Positions 43,594 to 52,382 are shown, counted from the stretch's first letter. The stretch is 64,000 nt of DNA from Pseudokineococcus lusitanus (GCF_003751265.1 NZ_RJKN01000010.1:1-64000); one strand, 5' to 3'. Numbers and translations are program-made. The notes: generated from the sequence alone by a model not told the origin.

Positions 43594-43871
43594 GCGCCGG
43601 GCCGGGCGGGACGGCGCCCGCGGCGGCCGAGCCGCCGCGCTGGCTGCGCGAGGTGCTGCGCTGCCCGGCCACGGGCAGCCGGCTGGAGGACCGTCGCGAC
43701 GCGGACGGCCACCTCGTGGGGCTGCTGGCCGTCGAGGCCGACCCGCCGCTGCTCTACCCGGTGGTCGACGGCATCCCCGTCCTCCTCGTCGACGAGGGCG
43801 TCCCGCAGCCGCCGGCCGGTGGCTCGACGGCGGACGGCGACGCCGACGGCGCGCCGCGGTCCGGTGCCTGA
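43590..43871 (+). CDS. Trm112-like small protein
   Basis: 93 aa, GTG overlapping the manB stop (GTGAGCGCC). Core: WLREVLRCPATGSRLEDRR and PPLLYPVVDGIPVLLVDEG, the Trm112/YcaR fold signature, but only one cysteine remains, so it does not bind zinc in the classical way. The acidic Gly-rich tail is disordered. Always between manB and the SIS gene in this actinobacterial block; function unknown. Confidence 0.85.
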   Translation: MSAGPGGTAPAAAEPPRWLREVLRCPATGSRLEDRRDADGHLVGLLAVEADPPLLYPVVDGIPVLLVDEGVPQPPAGGSTADGDADGAPRSGA

Positions 43872-45024
43872 GCTCGACGAGGCCCTCCTCGACGACGAGG
43901 GCCGGCTCGCCGCGGCGGACCCGTCCGCCGTGCTCCGGGCGCTCGCGGGCGCGGGGGCCCAGGTGCGGCGGGCGCTCGAGCTCGTCGAGGAGTCGCCCGC
44001 CGCCCGCTGGGACCCCGCGGACCGGCCGCGCGCCGTCGTCGTCGCGGCCCGGGGCGGCTCGGCGGTCGTCGCCGGCGTCCTCGAGGCGCTCGCCGGCCAG
44101 CGCGCCGCCGTCCCCGTCGTCGCCCGCACGGGCGCGGTGCTGCCCGCGTGGGTCGGCGCGCTCGACCTCGTCGTCGCCGTGTCGCTGTCCGGCCGCGCGG
44201 AGTCCACCGTCGCCCTGGCCGCCGAGGCCGGCCGCCGCGGCGCGCGCCTGCTCACCGTGGGGGCCGCCGACTCGCCGCTGGCCGTCGCGTGCGCCCACGG
44301 CCGCGGCGTCCACGTGCCGCTGCCCGAGCCCGGCCGCGAGGCGACGTCCGCGCCGACCTCGCGGACCGCCCTGTGGTCCCTCCTGACGCCCGCGCTGTGG
44401 GCGGGGGAGCGCCTCGGCGTCCTCCCGCCGCTGGGCGGCACGGACGGGCGCGGCACGGTCGCGGCGCTCGAGGAGGTCGCCGACGCCCTCGACGTCGAGG
44501 CCGACGCCTGCCGGCCGTCGTCCGACACCTTCGTCAACCCGGCGAAGACGCTCGCGCTCGACCTCGCCACGGACGTGCCCGTCCTCCTCGGCGACGGCGA
44601 CCTCGCCGGCGTCGCGGCCCGCCGGGCCGCGTCGGTGCTGGCGCGGACGGCCCGCCTGCCCGCCGTCCACGGTCGGCTGCCGGACGACGCCGGCGACGTC
44701 GTGGCCACGTTCGGCGGCCCCTTCGCCGCGGCCGCCGAGGACGAGCTCTTCGAGGACCCCTTCCTCGACGGCCCGTCGCGCAGCCGGCTGCGGCTCGTCC
44801 TCCTCCGCGAGGAGGTCACGGGGCCGGGCTCGGCCGTGCTGCGCCTGGCCGAGCGCTCCGGCGTCCGCACGAGCGACGTCGTCGTCGACGAGGGCGGCCC
44901 GCTGGCGCGCTTCGCCCGGCTGGTCGCCCGCACCGACCTCGCCGCCACCTACCTGGCGCTGGGCACCGGGCTCGACCCCGCGACGTCGCCGCACGTCGCC
45001 GAGCTGCGGGACGCGCTGGGCTGA
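43864..45024 (+). CDS. SIS-domain phosphosugar isomerase-like protein
   Basis: 386 aa from GTG 43864, overlapping the previous stop by 8 bp. Two SIS-type halves: AVVVAARGGSAVVAGVLEAL, VVAVSLSGRAESTVALAAEA and, C-terminally, the bact-PGI_C type segment (PAKTLALDLATDVPVLLGDG, RTARLPAVHG, SRSRLRLVLLRE). It belongs near the bifunctional phosphoglucose/phosphomannose isomerase family. The catalytic Glu/His of true isomerases is not obvious, so activity is uncertain. Context favours sugar-phosphate metabolism linked to ManB. Confidence 0.82.
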   Translation: MPELDEALLDDEGRLAAADPSAVLRALAGAGAQVRRALELVEESPAARWDPADRPRAVVVAARGGSAVVAGVLEALAGQRAAVPVVARTGAVLPAWVGALDLVVAVSLSGRAESTVALAAEAGRRGARLLTVGAADSPLAVACAHGRGVHVPLPEPGREATSAPTSRTALWSLLTPALWAGERLGVLPPLGGTDGRGTVAALEEVADALDVEADACRPSSDTFVNPAKTLALDLATDVPVLLGDGDLAGVAARRAASVLARTARLPAVHGRLPDDAGDVVATFGGPFAAAAEDELFEDPFLDGPSRSRLRLVLLREEVTGPGSAVLRLAERSGVRTSDVVVDEGGPLARFARLVARTDLAATYLALGTGLDPATSPHVAELRDALG

Positions 45025-45027
45025 CGC

Positions 45028-45111
45028 CCGCACGCTCCTGGCCGCACGCCCCTGGCCGCACGCCCGCGGCCGCACGCCCGCGGCCGCACGCCCGCGGCCG
45101 CACGCCCGCGG
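45028..45111. repeat. Six tandem copies of a 14-bp unit
   Basis: Unit CCGCACGCCCGCGG. Copies 3-6 (45056-45111) are identical; copies 1 and 2 (45028-45055) vary at two or three positions. Each unit contains the short palindrome CCGCGG once joined to the next. The array begins 3 nt after the SIS gene stop. Confidence 0.9.
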
Positions 45112-45256
45112 CCGACGACCCCCGGCGAGCCCCGCCGGCGACCCGGCCGGGGCGGAACCGGACGCACCGGACGCGGCCTGGGCCGGACGGGGGGGGTGCT
45201 GCGCCGGTCGGATGACGGCCCTCCAGGGCCCTCCGCCGGCTGCCGACGACGCAGGC

Positions 45257-45625
45257 ATGGCCACGCCGGAGCTCCTCGAGCCCTCCTCGACCCCCGCCCG
45301 CACCGACGGCGCCGCCGGCACCGCCGTCGCCGCCTCCCCGGTGACGGCGCCCCCGTCGCAGGTGCGCCCGACGCACGACGACGCGACGGTGCTGCCCGTC
45401 CCGGCGCCGCGCGCGGCCGCGCCGTCCGAGGTCGTCGACGTCCCCGTCGCCGACCTCGTCGCCCCGGTGCAGGACGCCCCCGCGCCGCTGCAGGAGGTCC
45501 CCGCGACGCCGCTCGACACGACGCGCGGCACGCCGCTGCAGGCCCTCGCGGGCTGGTCGGGCGCGCTGGCCGCCGGCGTCGCCTGCTGGGCGGGCGTCGC
45601 GGCGGTCGTCAGCCGCGCCCTCTGA
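45257..45625 (+). CDS. Small protein with C-terminal membrane helix, unknown
   Basis: 122 aa from ATG 45257 (GCAGGC before it); an upstream in-frame ATG at 45212 is possible. Most of the protein is Pro/Ala/Val-rich and probably disordered. The last 30 residues (LQALAGWSGALAAGVACWAGVAAVVSRAL) form one hydrophobic helix with a single Cys, as in tail-anchored proteins. No family recognised. Codon bias is consistent with coding, but the low complexity leaves some doubt. Confidence 0.5.
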   Translation: MATPELLEPSSTPARTDGAAGTAVAASPVTAPPSQVRPTHDDATVLPVPAPRAAAPSEVVDVPVADLVAPVQDAPAPLQEVPATPLDTTRGTPLQALAGWSGALAAGVACWAGVAAVVSRAL

Positions 45626-45693
45626 GGCCGCGGCGAGGCCCCGCCGTCGGGGCTCACGCGGGCCTCGGCACGGGCCCCGCGACGGGGCGGCGG

Positions 45694-45699
45694 TAGGGT
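45694..45699 (+). promoter_or_regulatory. -10-like box TAGGGT for ahcY
   Basis: TAGGGT lies about 85 nt before GTG 45784, giving a structured leader of about 78 nt. Confidence 0.5.
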
Positions 45700-45705
45700 C
45701 GGGCG

Positions 45706-45783
45706 GAGCCCGGCGTCGGTGATGCCGCAGGCCCAGAGGGGCTGCGCCGGGAGACCTGACCGCCGCACCGCGAAGGACTCCCC
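45706..45783 (+). ncRNA. Structured 5' leader of ahcY, candidate regulatory RNA
   Basis: Two mutually exclusive helices are possible. CCCGGCG (45709-45715) pairs with CGCCGGG (45745-45751). CGCAGGCCC (45726-45734) pairs with GGGGCTGCG (45738-45746) with one mismatch and an AGA loop; it shares 45745-45746 with the first helix. GAAGGA (45772-45777) is the ribosome site. SAH riboswitches precede ahcY in many bacteria, but this sequence does not fit the SAH consensus as I remember it. Confidence 0.35.
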
Positions 45784-47337
45784 GTGACCCTCACCGTCCC
45801 CGCCCCCACCGACGACGCCGCCGCGCCGACCGGCTCGACCGCCCCGGCGGACCTGCCCGTCGCCGAGGTCGTCGGCGGCCTCGAGCACCTCGTCGCCGAC
45901 CGCGCCCTCGCCGAGGCCGGCCGCCACCAGATCCGTCTCGCCGAGCACGAGATGCCGGGGCTCATGGCCCTGCGCGCCGAGATGGGCGGGTCCCAGCCGC
46001 TCGCGGGCACCCGCATCACCGGCTCGTTGCACATGACGGTGCAGACCGCCGTCCTCATCGAGACCCTCACCGCGCTCGGCGCGGAGGTCCGCTGGGCCAG
46101 CTGCAACATCTTCTCCACGCAGGACGAGGCCGCCGCGGCGATCGTCGTCGGCAGCGGCACCCCCGAGGCCCCCGACGGCGTCCCGGTGTTCGCCTGGAAG
46201 GGCGAGACGCTCGCCGAGTACTGGTGGTGCACCGAGCGCGCGCTCGACTGGTCGGGCACCGGCCACGCCGGCCCCACGGCGATCCTCGACGACGGCGGCG
46301 ACGCGACCCTCCTCGTCCACCAGGGCGTCGAGGTCGAGAAGGCCGGCGAGGTCCCCGGCGACGAGGCGGCGGAGAACGCCGAGCACGCCGTCGTCCTGGC
46401 CACCCTGCGCCGCAGCCTCGAGCAGGACGCGCAGCGCTTCACGCGGCTGGCCGCCGAGCTCGTCGGCGTCACCGAGGAGACCACGACGGGCGTCCACCGC
46501 CTCGTCGAGATGCACCGCACCGGGCGGCTGCTCGTGCCGGCGGTCAACGTCAACGACGCCGTGACGAAGTCGAAGTTCGACAACACCTACGGCTGCCGCC
46601 ACTCGCTCGTCGACGGCCTCAACCGCGCGGTCGACGTCCTCCTCGGCGGCAAGGTCGCGGTGGTCTGCGGCTACGGCGACGTCGGCAAGGGCTGCGCCGA
46701 GTCGCTGCGCGGGCAGGGCGCCCGCGTCGTCGTCACCGAGGTCGACCCCATCTGCGCGCTGCAGGCCGCGATGGAGGGCTACCAGGTCGTCACGCTCGAG
46801 GACGTCATCGACCAGGCGGACGTCGTCGTCACGACGACGGGCTGCCGCGACGTCGTCACCGCCGACCAGATGTCGCGCCTCAAGGACAAGGCCGTCGTCG
46901 CGAACATCGGCCACTTCGACAACGAGATCGACATGGCGGGCCTCCAGTCGTGGCCCGGCGTCCGCCGCGTCGAGATCAAGCCGCAGGTGCACGAGTGGGT
47001 GTACCCGGCCACCGACGGCCCCGAGGGCCGCGGCGAGCACAGCATCATCGTGCTCTCCGAGGGCCGGCTCATGAACCTCGGCAACGCGACGGGCCACCCG
47101 TCCTTCGTCATGAGCTGCTCCTTCTCCAACCAGGTCATCGCGCAGGTGGAGCTGGCGCAGAACGTCGACGCCTACCCGGTCGGCGTCCACGTGCTGCCGA
47201 AGCACCTCGACGAGAAGGTCGCGCGCCTCCACCTCGACGCCCTCGGCGTCCGGCTCACCGAGCTGTCCGCCGACCAGGCCGGCTACCTCGGCGTCCCGGT
47301 CGAGGGGCCGTACAAGCCCGAGGCCTACCGCTACTGA
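45784..47337 (+). CDS. ahcY: Adenosylhomocysteinase
   Basis: 517 aa; somewhat longer than the 430-490 of many homologues because of insertions typical of actinobacterial and eukaryotic-type enzymes and an N-terminal Pro/Ala stretch. NAD-dependent reversible hydrolysis of S-adenosylhomocysteine to adenosine and homocysteine. Motifs: [66 protein letters not shown] with the catalytic Lys and Asp, the NAD loop [25 protein letters not shown] and the C-terminal KPEAYRY that reaches the neighbouring subunit. Start GTG preceded by GAAGGA. It recycles the methylation by-product, including that from the methyltransferase in region 1. Confidence 0.96.
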   Translation: MTLTVPAPTDDAAAPTGSTAPADLPVAEVVGGLEHLVADRALAEAGRHQIRLAEHEMPGLMALRAEMGGSQPLAGTRITGSLHMTVQTAVLIETLTALGAEVRWASCNIFSTQDEAAAAIVVGSGTPEAPDGVPVFAWKGETLAEYWWCTERALDWSGTGHAGPTAILDDGGDATLLVHQGVEVEKAGEVPGDEAAENAEHAVVLATLRRSLEQDAQRFTRLAAELVGVTEETTTGVHRLVEMHRTGRLLVPAVNVNDAVTKSKFDNTYGCRHSLVDGLNRAVDVLLGGKVAVVCGYGDVGKGCAESLRGQGARVVVTEVDPICALQAAMEGYQVVTLEDVIDQADVVVTTTGCRDVVTADQMSRLKDKAVVANIGHFDNEIDMAGLQSWPGVRRVEIKPQVHEWVYPATDGPEGRGEHSIIVLSEGRLMNLGNATGHPSFVMSCSFSNQVIAQVELAQNVDAYPVGVHVLPKHLDEKVARLHLDALGVRLTELSADQAGYLGVPVEGPYKPEAYRY

Positions 47338-47354
47338 CCGCGGGCCCGACGTCC

Positions 47355-47400
47355 CCGAGGGGCGCCCGCGACGACCGACGTCGTCGCGGGCGCCCCTCGG
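47355..47400. terminator. Very strong hairpin terminator after ahcY
   Basis: Perfect 21-bp stem, left arm 47355-47375, loop CGAC, right arm 47380-47400, beginning 17 nt after the stop. It lies before the convergent RDD gene, so it may stop both transcripts. Confidence 0.9.
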
Positions 47401-47473
47401 CGCGTCGGTCTCCGGCGGCCCGTCACGGCGCCGGGGGCAGGAGGAGTCGGGGCGGGCCGGGAAGGGCCGGGGG

Positions 47474-48334
47474 TCAGCGACCGAAGGGCAGGCGCTGCAG
47501 GAGGTCGACGTCGCGACGGCGGGCGTCCTCCTGCCGGCGCAGCCGGTCGGTGTCCCGCCGGCGCCGCTCGGCCAGCACCGCGGCGAGGACGTCCTCGTCG
47601 GTCGCGCCGGCCGGGGGCGGCGGGAAGACGCGGCCGACGACGTCCCCCCGCAGCTGCCCGCCGAGCCGCGCGCGGGACGCCGGGTGGAGCGTCTGCCGCC
47701 GCGCGAGCAGCTGGCGGCAGGCGAGGGCGAGCGCGGGCGGGAGGGCGGCGACGTCGGCGGAGCCGGCCCACCCGGCGAGGCCCGGCGGCATCGTCACCGG
47801 CGCGACGTCCTGGCGCGCCGCCCGCTCGCGGACGACCACGGTGCCGGCCAGCAGGTCGCCGAGGCGTTTGGACCGCGGGGAGGCGAGCGCGCTGATGAGC
47901 GCGGGCCCGCCGGCCAGCCCCCACAGCTCGACGACGCCGGTGAGCGCCCGGACGAGGGCGTGCCGCAGGCGGACGGGGCCGCCGTCGTCGCGCACCACCC
48001 GTGTGCCGACGACGAGCCGCCCGAGCGAGCGGCCGCGGGTCAGCGTCTCCACGGCCGTCGGCAGGCCGACGACCACGAGGACGCCGAGCGCCGTCCCCAC
48101 GGCCGCGACGAGCGAGGTGTCGCCCGACGACGACAGCCGCGGCAGCGCGACGACCGCGACGACGACGCCCACCACGACGACGACGAGCGCGTCGAGGACG
48201 GCGGACAGCACGCGCAGGGCCGGCGACGCGCGGGGCAGCTCGAGGACGACCGCGTCGCCCGTGACGACGCCCGTCCCCAGCAGCGCCTCCAGCGCCTCGT
48301 CCTCGCGGCGGGCGGCGGCCGTCGGGGAGCTCAC
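47474..48334 (-). CDS. RDD family membrane protein
   Basis: 286 aa from GTG 48334. Residues about 30-190 form an RDD domain with three to four helices: SAVLDALVVVVVGVVVAVVAL, TALGVLVVVGLPTAVETLTRGRSLGRLVVGTRVV, and SPRSKRLGDLLAGTVVVRER, a family signature. The C-terminal 90 residues are cytoplasmic and Arg-rich (DEDVLAAVLAERRRRDTDRL). RDD proteins are often neighbours of SpoIIM, DUF58 and MoxR genes as here; function unknown. Confidence 0.85.
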   Translation of the reverse strand: MSSPTAAARREDEALEALLGTGVVTGDAVVLELPRASPALRVLSAVLDALVVVVVGVVVAVVALPRLSSSGDTSLVAAVGTALGVLVVVGLPTAVETLTRGRSLGRLVVGTRVVRDDGGPVRLRHALVRALTGVVELWGLAGGPALISALASPRSKRLGDLLAGTVVVRERAARQDVAPVTMPPGLAGWAGSADVAALPPALALACRQLLARRQTLHPASRARLGGQLRGDVVGRVFPPPPAGATDEDVLAAVLAERRRRDTDRLRRQEDARRRDVDLLQRLPFGR

Positions 48335-48557
48335 GGCCGCATGCTCGCAGGTGGGTGCGGTGCCCGGCCCGTCGACGCCCCCGCGTCGCCCGCGCGGCCC
48401 CGTCCCGTCACCGGCGTGTCGTCGGCACGACACGCCGGGGGCCCTGCGCGGCACGGCCGGGCCCACCTGCGAGGGTGCGGGCGCGGCCGAGCCAGGAGCC
48501 GCTGGTCCTGCGCGCCTCGCCCCGGGACCTGCCGTCCTGACCGGGGGGTCCGTCCAC

Positions 48558-49844
48558 GTGCCGTCGTCCGTCGCCGCGCCGCCGCGCGAGCGCCAGCAGT
48601 GGCTGGATGTGGCCCGCGGCGTCGCCGTGCTCCTCGTGGTGGCGGCGCACGTCGTCGACTTCGTCTCCATGCGCGGCGAGCGCGCCGCCCTCCTCGAGCC
48701 GGCGCTGCAGGTCGTCCAGGCCTTCCGGGTGCCGGCGCTCTTCTTCGTCGCCGGCCTCCTCCTCGCGGGCTACCGCGACCGGCCCTGGCGCCGCGTCGTC
48801 CGCGACCGCGTGCTCCTCTTCGCGTGGCTGCTCGTCGTGTGGCTCGTCGTCGAGCGCCTCGTCGACGTCGTGCTGGAGCGCGACCCGTGGCAGTCGCCGC
48901 TGGAGCTGCTCGGCTACGTCGCCACGTGGTTCGCCTTCCCCGACCACAACCTCTGGTTCCTCGCCGGCGTCCTCTGGATGACGCTCGTCGTCCGGCTCCT
49001 GGCGCGCCGCCTGTGGCTCATGCTGCTCGTCGCGGGCGTCATGCTCAGCGGCCTGCTGCCCGCGCTGCCGCTGGGGCCCCTCGAGCGCTTCTACGTCGTG
49101 CAGGCCCCGTACGTGCTCCTGGGCGTGGTCCTCGCGCCGCTCGTGCTGCGCGTCGGCGCCCGCGCGAGCCTGCGGGCCTGCTGGGGCGCCGTCGCCCTCT
49201 TCGTGCCGCTCGGGGTCCTGCGCTGGTACGGCGTCCTCGACCCGCTGCCGGGGGCGCTGGTGCGGGTGACCGTCGCGCTGACCGGCATCGCCGCGCTCCT
49301 GGCCGTCGGCCGCCTGCTGGCCGAGCTGCGGGGCGCCGCGGTGTGGGCGCACGTCGGGCGCAACACCCTGGCGGTGTACCTCGTCCACTACCCGCTGTCC
49401 CTGCTGGTCTTCCGGCGCCTCGACGTCGTGGCGCCCGAGCTCGTGCCGGACAACCCCTACGTCGCGGCGGTCCTCGTCGTCGCCGTCGGGGTGGGGGCCG
49501 GCCTCGGGCTGGCCGCGCTCGTGCGCGTGACCCGGCTCGGCGGCGTCCTCACGGCCCCGCGGTGGCTGCTGCGCCTGTTCGACCGCCTGTGGCCGGAGGG
49601 TGGTCGTCCGACCGTCCTCCGCCCGCTGCGCCGCCGCCCGGTCGCCCGCCGGGCGCCCGCTCCCGCCCCGGCACGCCTCACGCTGCTCGCCGAGGGCCCC
49701 GGTCGACCCGGGCGGGCCGCCGCGGCCCCCGCCGCCCCGTCGGCCCCCCTGCGGCCCGACCCGGCGCCGCCGTCCGTGGGGCTCTGCGGCGAGGAGTGCG
49801 TCTCGGCCGTGTGCAGCGGCGAGCGGCGCGACGCCGCTCGGTAG
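48558..49844 (+). CDS. Acyltransferase_3 family membrane protein
   Basis: 428 aa from GTG 48558 (GGGGGG 9 nt upstream). About ten hydrophobic helices: QWLDVARGVAVLLVVAAHVV with the conserved His, VPALFFVAGLLLAGY, HNLWFLAGVLWMTLVVRLL, HVGRNTLAVYLVHYPLSLLVF. This is the YcfT/OafA-type acyltransferase_3 fold without an SGNH domain. The last 75 residues are a Pro/Arg-rich cytoplasmic tail ending with three cysteines (CGEECVSAVC). It probably modifies a surface sugar or lipid. The divergent gap 48335-48557 holds no convincing promoter. Confidence 0.82.
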   Translation: MPSSVAAPPRERQQWLDVARGVAVLLVVAAHVVDFVSMRGERAALLEPALQVVQAFRVPALFFVAGLLLAGYRDRPWRRVVRDRVLLFAWLLVVWLVVERLVDVVLERDPWQSPLELLGYVATWFAFPDHNLWFLAGVLWMTLVVRLLARRLWLMLLVAGVMLSGLLPALPLGPLERFYVVQAPYVLLGVVLAPLVLRVGARASLRACWGAVALFVPLGVLRWYGVLDPLPGALVRVTVALTGIAALLAVGRLLAELRGAAVWAHVGRNTLAVYLVHYPLSLLVFRRLDVVAPELVPDNPYVAAVLVVAVGVGAGLGLAALVRVTRLGGVLTAPRWLLRLFDRLWPEGGRPTVLRPLRRRPVARRAPAPAPARLTLLAEGPGRPGRAAAAPAAPSAPLRPDPAPPSVGLCGEECVSAVCSGERRDAAR

Positions 49845-49847
49845 CGT
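49842..49847 (+). promoter_or_regulatory. -10-like box TAGCGT for the SpoIIM-like gene
   Basis: TAGCGT overlaps the TAG stop of the acyltransferase. The leader to ATG 49904 would be about 50 nt and carries AGGAGGG. Confidence 0.45.
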
Positions 49848-49903
49848 GGCCGGTGCCCGCCGTCGCCCGGCGGGGGACGGCGGGGGACGAGGAGGGCAGG
49901 GCC

Positions 49904-50899
49904 ATGGACGTCGACGCCTTCGTCGAGGTGCACGAGCCGACGTGGCAGCGGCTCGAGGAGCTCGTGGGGCGCCGTCGGCTCGACGGCGACTCCTCCGACG
50001 AGCTGGTCCGCCTCTACCAGCGCGTCGTCACGCACCTCTCGCAGGTGCAGGCCTCCGGCGGCGACCCCGTGCTCGCCTCCCGGCTCTCCCGCCTCGCCGC
50101 CCGGGCCCGGACCCGCATCGGGGGCGCCCGCGAGCCCGCCTGGCGCGAGCTCGCCCGCTTCGCGCTCGTGTCCTTCCCGGCCGCGGTCTTCCGGATCCGG
50201 TGGCTCGTCGTGGCCGTCGCGGCGGTCTTCGTCGCGGTGGCCGCCGCCGTGGCGGCGTGGGTGGCCACCGACCCGGCGGTGCTCGCGGCCCTCGGCAGCG
50301 AGGAGGACCTGCGGCAGTACGTCGAGCGGGACTTCGTCGACTACTACTCGCAGAACACGGCGGCGAGCTTCGCGGGCCAGGTGTGGACCAACAACGCCCG
50401 CATCGCGGCGCTCTGCGTCGCCCTCGGCATCGCCGGGCTCCCCGTGCTCTACGTGCTCTTCACGAACGCCGTGGGCGTCGGGCAGGCGGCGGGGATGCTC
50501 TTCGCCTTCGACCGCGGCGACGTCTTCTTCGCGTTCATCCTCCCGCACGGCTTCATGGAGCTGACCGCCGTCTTCGTCGCCGGGGCCGCGGGCCTGCGGA
50601 TCTTCTGGGCCTGGGTGGCGCCGGGCGGCCGGACGCGGGCCGACTCCCTCGCCGCGGAGGGCCGGGCGCTGTTCACGGTCGCCCTCGGGCTGGTCTTCGT
50701 GCTGGCGGTCTCGGGCGTCGTCGAGGGCTTCGTCACCCCGGCCCCCTGGCCCACGCCCGTGCGCGTCGGCGTGGGCCTGGCCGTGCTCGTCGCCTTCTGC
50801 GTCTACGTCCACGTCCTCGGCGGCCGGGCCGTCCGGGCCGGCGAGACCGGTGACCTCCGCGCCGCGGACACGGGCGACCTGGCCCCCGCGCGGGGCTGA
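49904..50899 (+). CDS. Stage II sporulation protein M-like (DUF95) membrane protein
   Basis: 331 aa, ATG with GAGGAGGGCAGGGCC before it. N-terminal 100 residues are soluble (MDVDAFVEVHEPTWQRLEEL, YQRVVTHLSQVQ). Five to six helices follow, with the family segments WTNNARIAALCVALGI, LPVLYVLFTNAVGVGQAAGM and FILPHGFMELTAVFVAGAAG; the HGFMEL motif is diagnostic. Despite the name, the family is widespread in non-sporulating bacteria and pairs with RDD and MoxR/DUF58 genes. Function outside Firmicutes is unknown. Confidence 0.9.
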   Translation: MDVDAFVEVHEPTWQRLEELVGRRRLDGDSSDELVRLYQRVVTHLSQVQASGGDPVLASRLSRLAARARTRIGGAREPAWRELARFALVSFPAAVFRIRWLVVAVAAVFVAVAAAVAAWVATDPAVLAALGSEEDLRQYVERDFVDYYSQNTAASFAGQVWTNNARIAALCVALGIAGLPVLYVLFTNAVGVGQAAGMLFAFDRGDVFFAFILPHGFMELTAVFVAGAAGLRIFWAWVAPGGRTRADSLAAEGRALFTVALGLVFVLAVSGVVEGFVTPAPWPTPVRVGVGLAVLVAFCVYVHVLGGRAVRAGETGDLRAADTGDLAPARG

Positions 50900-50956
50900 C
50901 GCGGGCGGCGGCGCCCGGGTCCCGCCGGACCGTCACCGGACGGGGGGCGGCACCCC

Positions 50957-50962
50957 TACGCT
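50957..50962 (+). promoter_or_regulatory. -10 box TACGCT of a probably leaderless permease message
   Basis: TACGCT, 8 nt, GTG 50971, no ribosome site. Confidence 0.6.
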
Positions 50963-50970
50963 CGCCCGAC

Positions 50971-52317
50971 GTGAGCGCGCCACGACCTGAGACCGGACGG
51001 CCCCGACGGACCCTCCGCGGCCCCGGCTGGACCCTGCACGGGGACGGGCGCAGCCCCGGCCCGGGCGAGGTGGTCGGCCCCTCCGAGCGGCTGACGTGGC
51101 CGCGCACGGTCGCCGTCGGCGCGCAGCACGTCGTCGCGATGTTCGGGGCGACCTTCCTCGTGCCCCTCATCACGGGCCTGCCCCCGGCCACGACGCTCTT
51201 CTTCTCCGCCGTCGGCACCCTGCTCTTCCTCGTCGTCACCGCCGGCCGGCTGCCCAGCTACCTCGGCTCGTCCTTCGCCTTCATCGCGCCCATCGCCGCG
51301 GCCACGCAGCAGGGCGGGCTCGCGACGGCGCTCGGCGGCGTCGCCGTCACGGGCGTCGCCCTCGCCCTCGTGGGCGTCGTCGTCCACGTCGCCGGGCCGG
51401 GGTGGGTGGCGCGCGTCATGCCCCCGCCGGTGACGGGCACGATCGTCGCGCTCATCGGCCTCAACCTCGCACCGGCGGCGTACGGCAACGTGCAGCTCGG
51501 CCCCGTGACGGCGGTCGTGACGATCGTCGCGATCCTCCTCGCCACGGTGCTCTTCACCGGGCTGCTCGGCCGCCTCGGGGTGCTCGTCGGCGTCGTCGTC
51601 GGGTACGCCGTCGCGGCCGTCCTCGGCGAGGTGGACCTGCAGCCCGTGCGCGACGCCGGCTGGGTGGGCCTGCCCCCGTTCACGACGCCGCAGCTGGACC
51701 TGTCCGTCCTCGGCCTCTTCCTGCCCGTGGTCCTCGTGCTCGTCGCCGAGAACGTCGGCCACGTCACGTCGGTCGGGGCGATGACCGGCACCGACGTCGA
51801 CCGCCTCACCGGCCGGGCGCTCATCGCGGACGGCGCGGCCACGACGCTCGCCGGCCTCGGCGGCGGCTCGGGCACGACGACGTACGCCGAGAACATCGGC
51901 GTCATGGCCGCCACCCGCGTCTACTCGACCGCGGCCTACCTCGTCGCCGGCGTCGTCGCGCTCGTGCTGAGCCTGTCGCCCAAGGTCGGCGCCCTCATCG
52001 CCACCGTCCCGGCGGGCGTCCTCGGCGGCGCGGCGACGGTGCTCTACGGCCTCATCGGCGTCCTCGGGGCCCGGATCTGGGTCCAGCGCCGCGTCGACTT
52101 CGCCGACCCGGTCAACCTCATGACCGCGGGCACCGCGCTGGTCATCGGCATCGCCGACTACCAGTGGAGCCCCGGGGGGCTGACCTTCGGCGGCATCGCG
52201 CTGGGCTCGGCGGCCGCCCTCGTGATCTACCACGGCATGCGCGCCGTCCAGCGCCTGCGCGGGACGCGACCCGAGGACCAGCGGGCCGACCTCGTCGACG
52301 CCGCCGAGGCGCCCTGA
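50971..52317 (+). CDS. NCS2 nucleobase permease (uracil/xanthine type)
   Basis: 448 aa with about 12-14 helices, nucleobase:cation symporter-2 family. Motifs: AVGAQHVVAMFGATFLVPLITG at the N-terminus, LPSYLGSSFAFIAP, LVAENVGHVTSVGAM with the substrate-coordinating Glu, and GGSGTTTYAENIGVMAATR, the NCS2 signature. The AENVGHV and TTYAENIG forms resemble uracil permeases (UraA) more than xanthine permeases. Imports nucleobases. It seems to be a single-gene unit from a leaderless promoter. Confidence 0.9.
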   Translation: MSAPRPETGRPRRTLRGPGWTLHGDGRSPGPGEVVGPSERLTWPRTVAVGAQHVVAMFGATFLVPLITGLPPATTLFFSAVGTLLFLVVTAGRLPSYLGSSFAFIAPIAAATQQGGLATALGGVAVTGVALALVGVVVHVAGPGWVARVMPPPVTGTIVALIGLNLAPAAYGNVQLGPVTAVVTIVAILLATVLFTGLLGRLGVLVGVVVGYAVAAVLGEVDLQPVRDAGWVGLPPFTTPQLDLSVLGLFLPVVLVLVAENVGHVTSVGAMTGTDVDRLTGRALIADGAATTLAGLGGGSGTTTYAENIGVMAATRVYSTAAYLVAGVVALVLSLSPKVGALIATVPAGVLGGAATVLYGLIGVLGARIWVQRRVDFADPVNLMTAGTALVIGIADYQWSPGGLTFGGIALGSAAALVIYHGMRAVQRLRGTRPEDQRADLVDAAEAP

Positions 52318-52330
52318 GGCACCCGGCGAC

Positions 52331-52382
52331 GGAGCCCGTGCGCTGCGGACGCGCTGCACCGCGCCCCGGGCGCACGGGCTCC
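52331..52382. terminator. Bidirectional hairpin between convergent permease and DUF58 genes
   Basis: 12-bp perfect stem GGAGCCCGTGCG (52331-52342) with CGCACGGGCTCC (52371-52382), 28-nt loop. It fills most of the 82-bp gap. Confidence 0.65.

Noticed and set aside
45706-45783. Calling the ahcY leader an SAH riboswitch.
   Set aside because: The position fits, but the sequence and helices do not match the SAH consensus as I know it; kept only as an unclassified leader.
49904-50899. SpoIIM-like and SpoIID-like genes as signs of endospore formation.
   Set aside because: Both families are common in non-sporulating actinobacteria, and no other sporulation genes are present.
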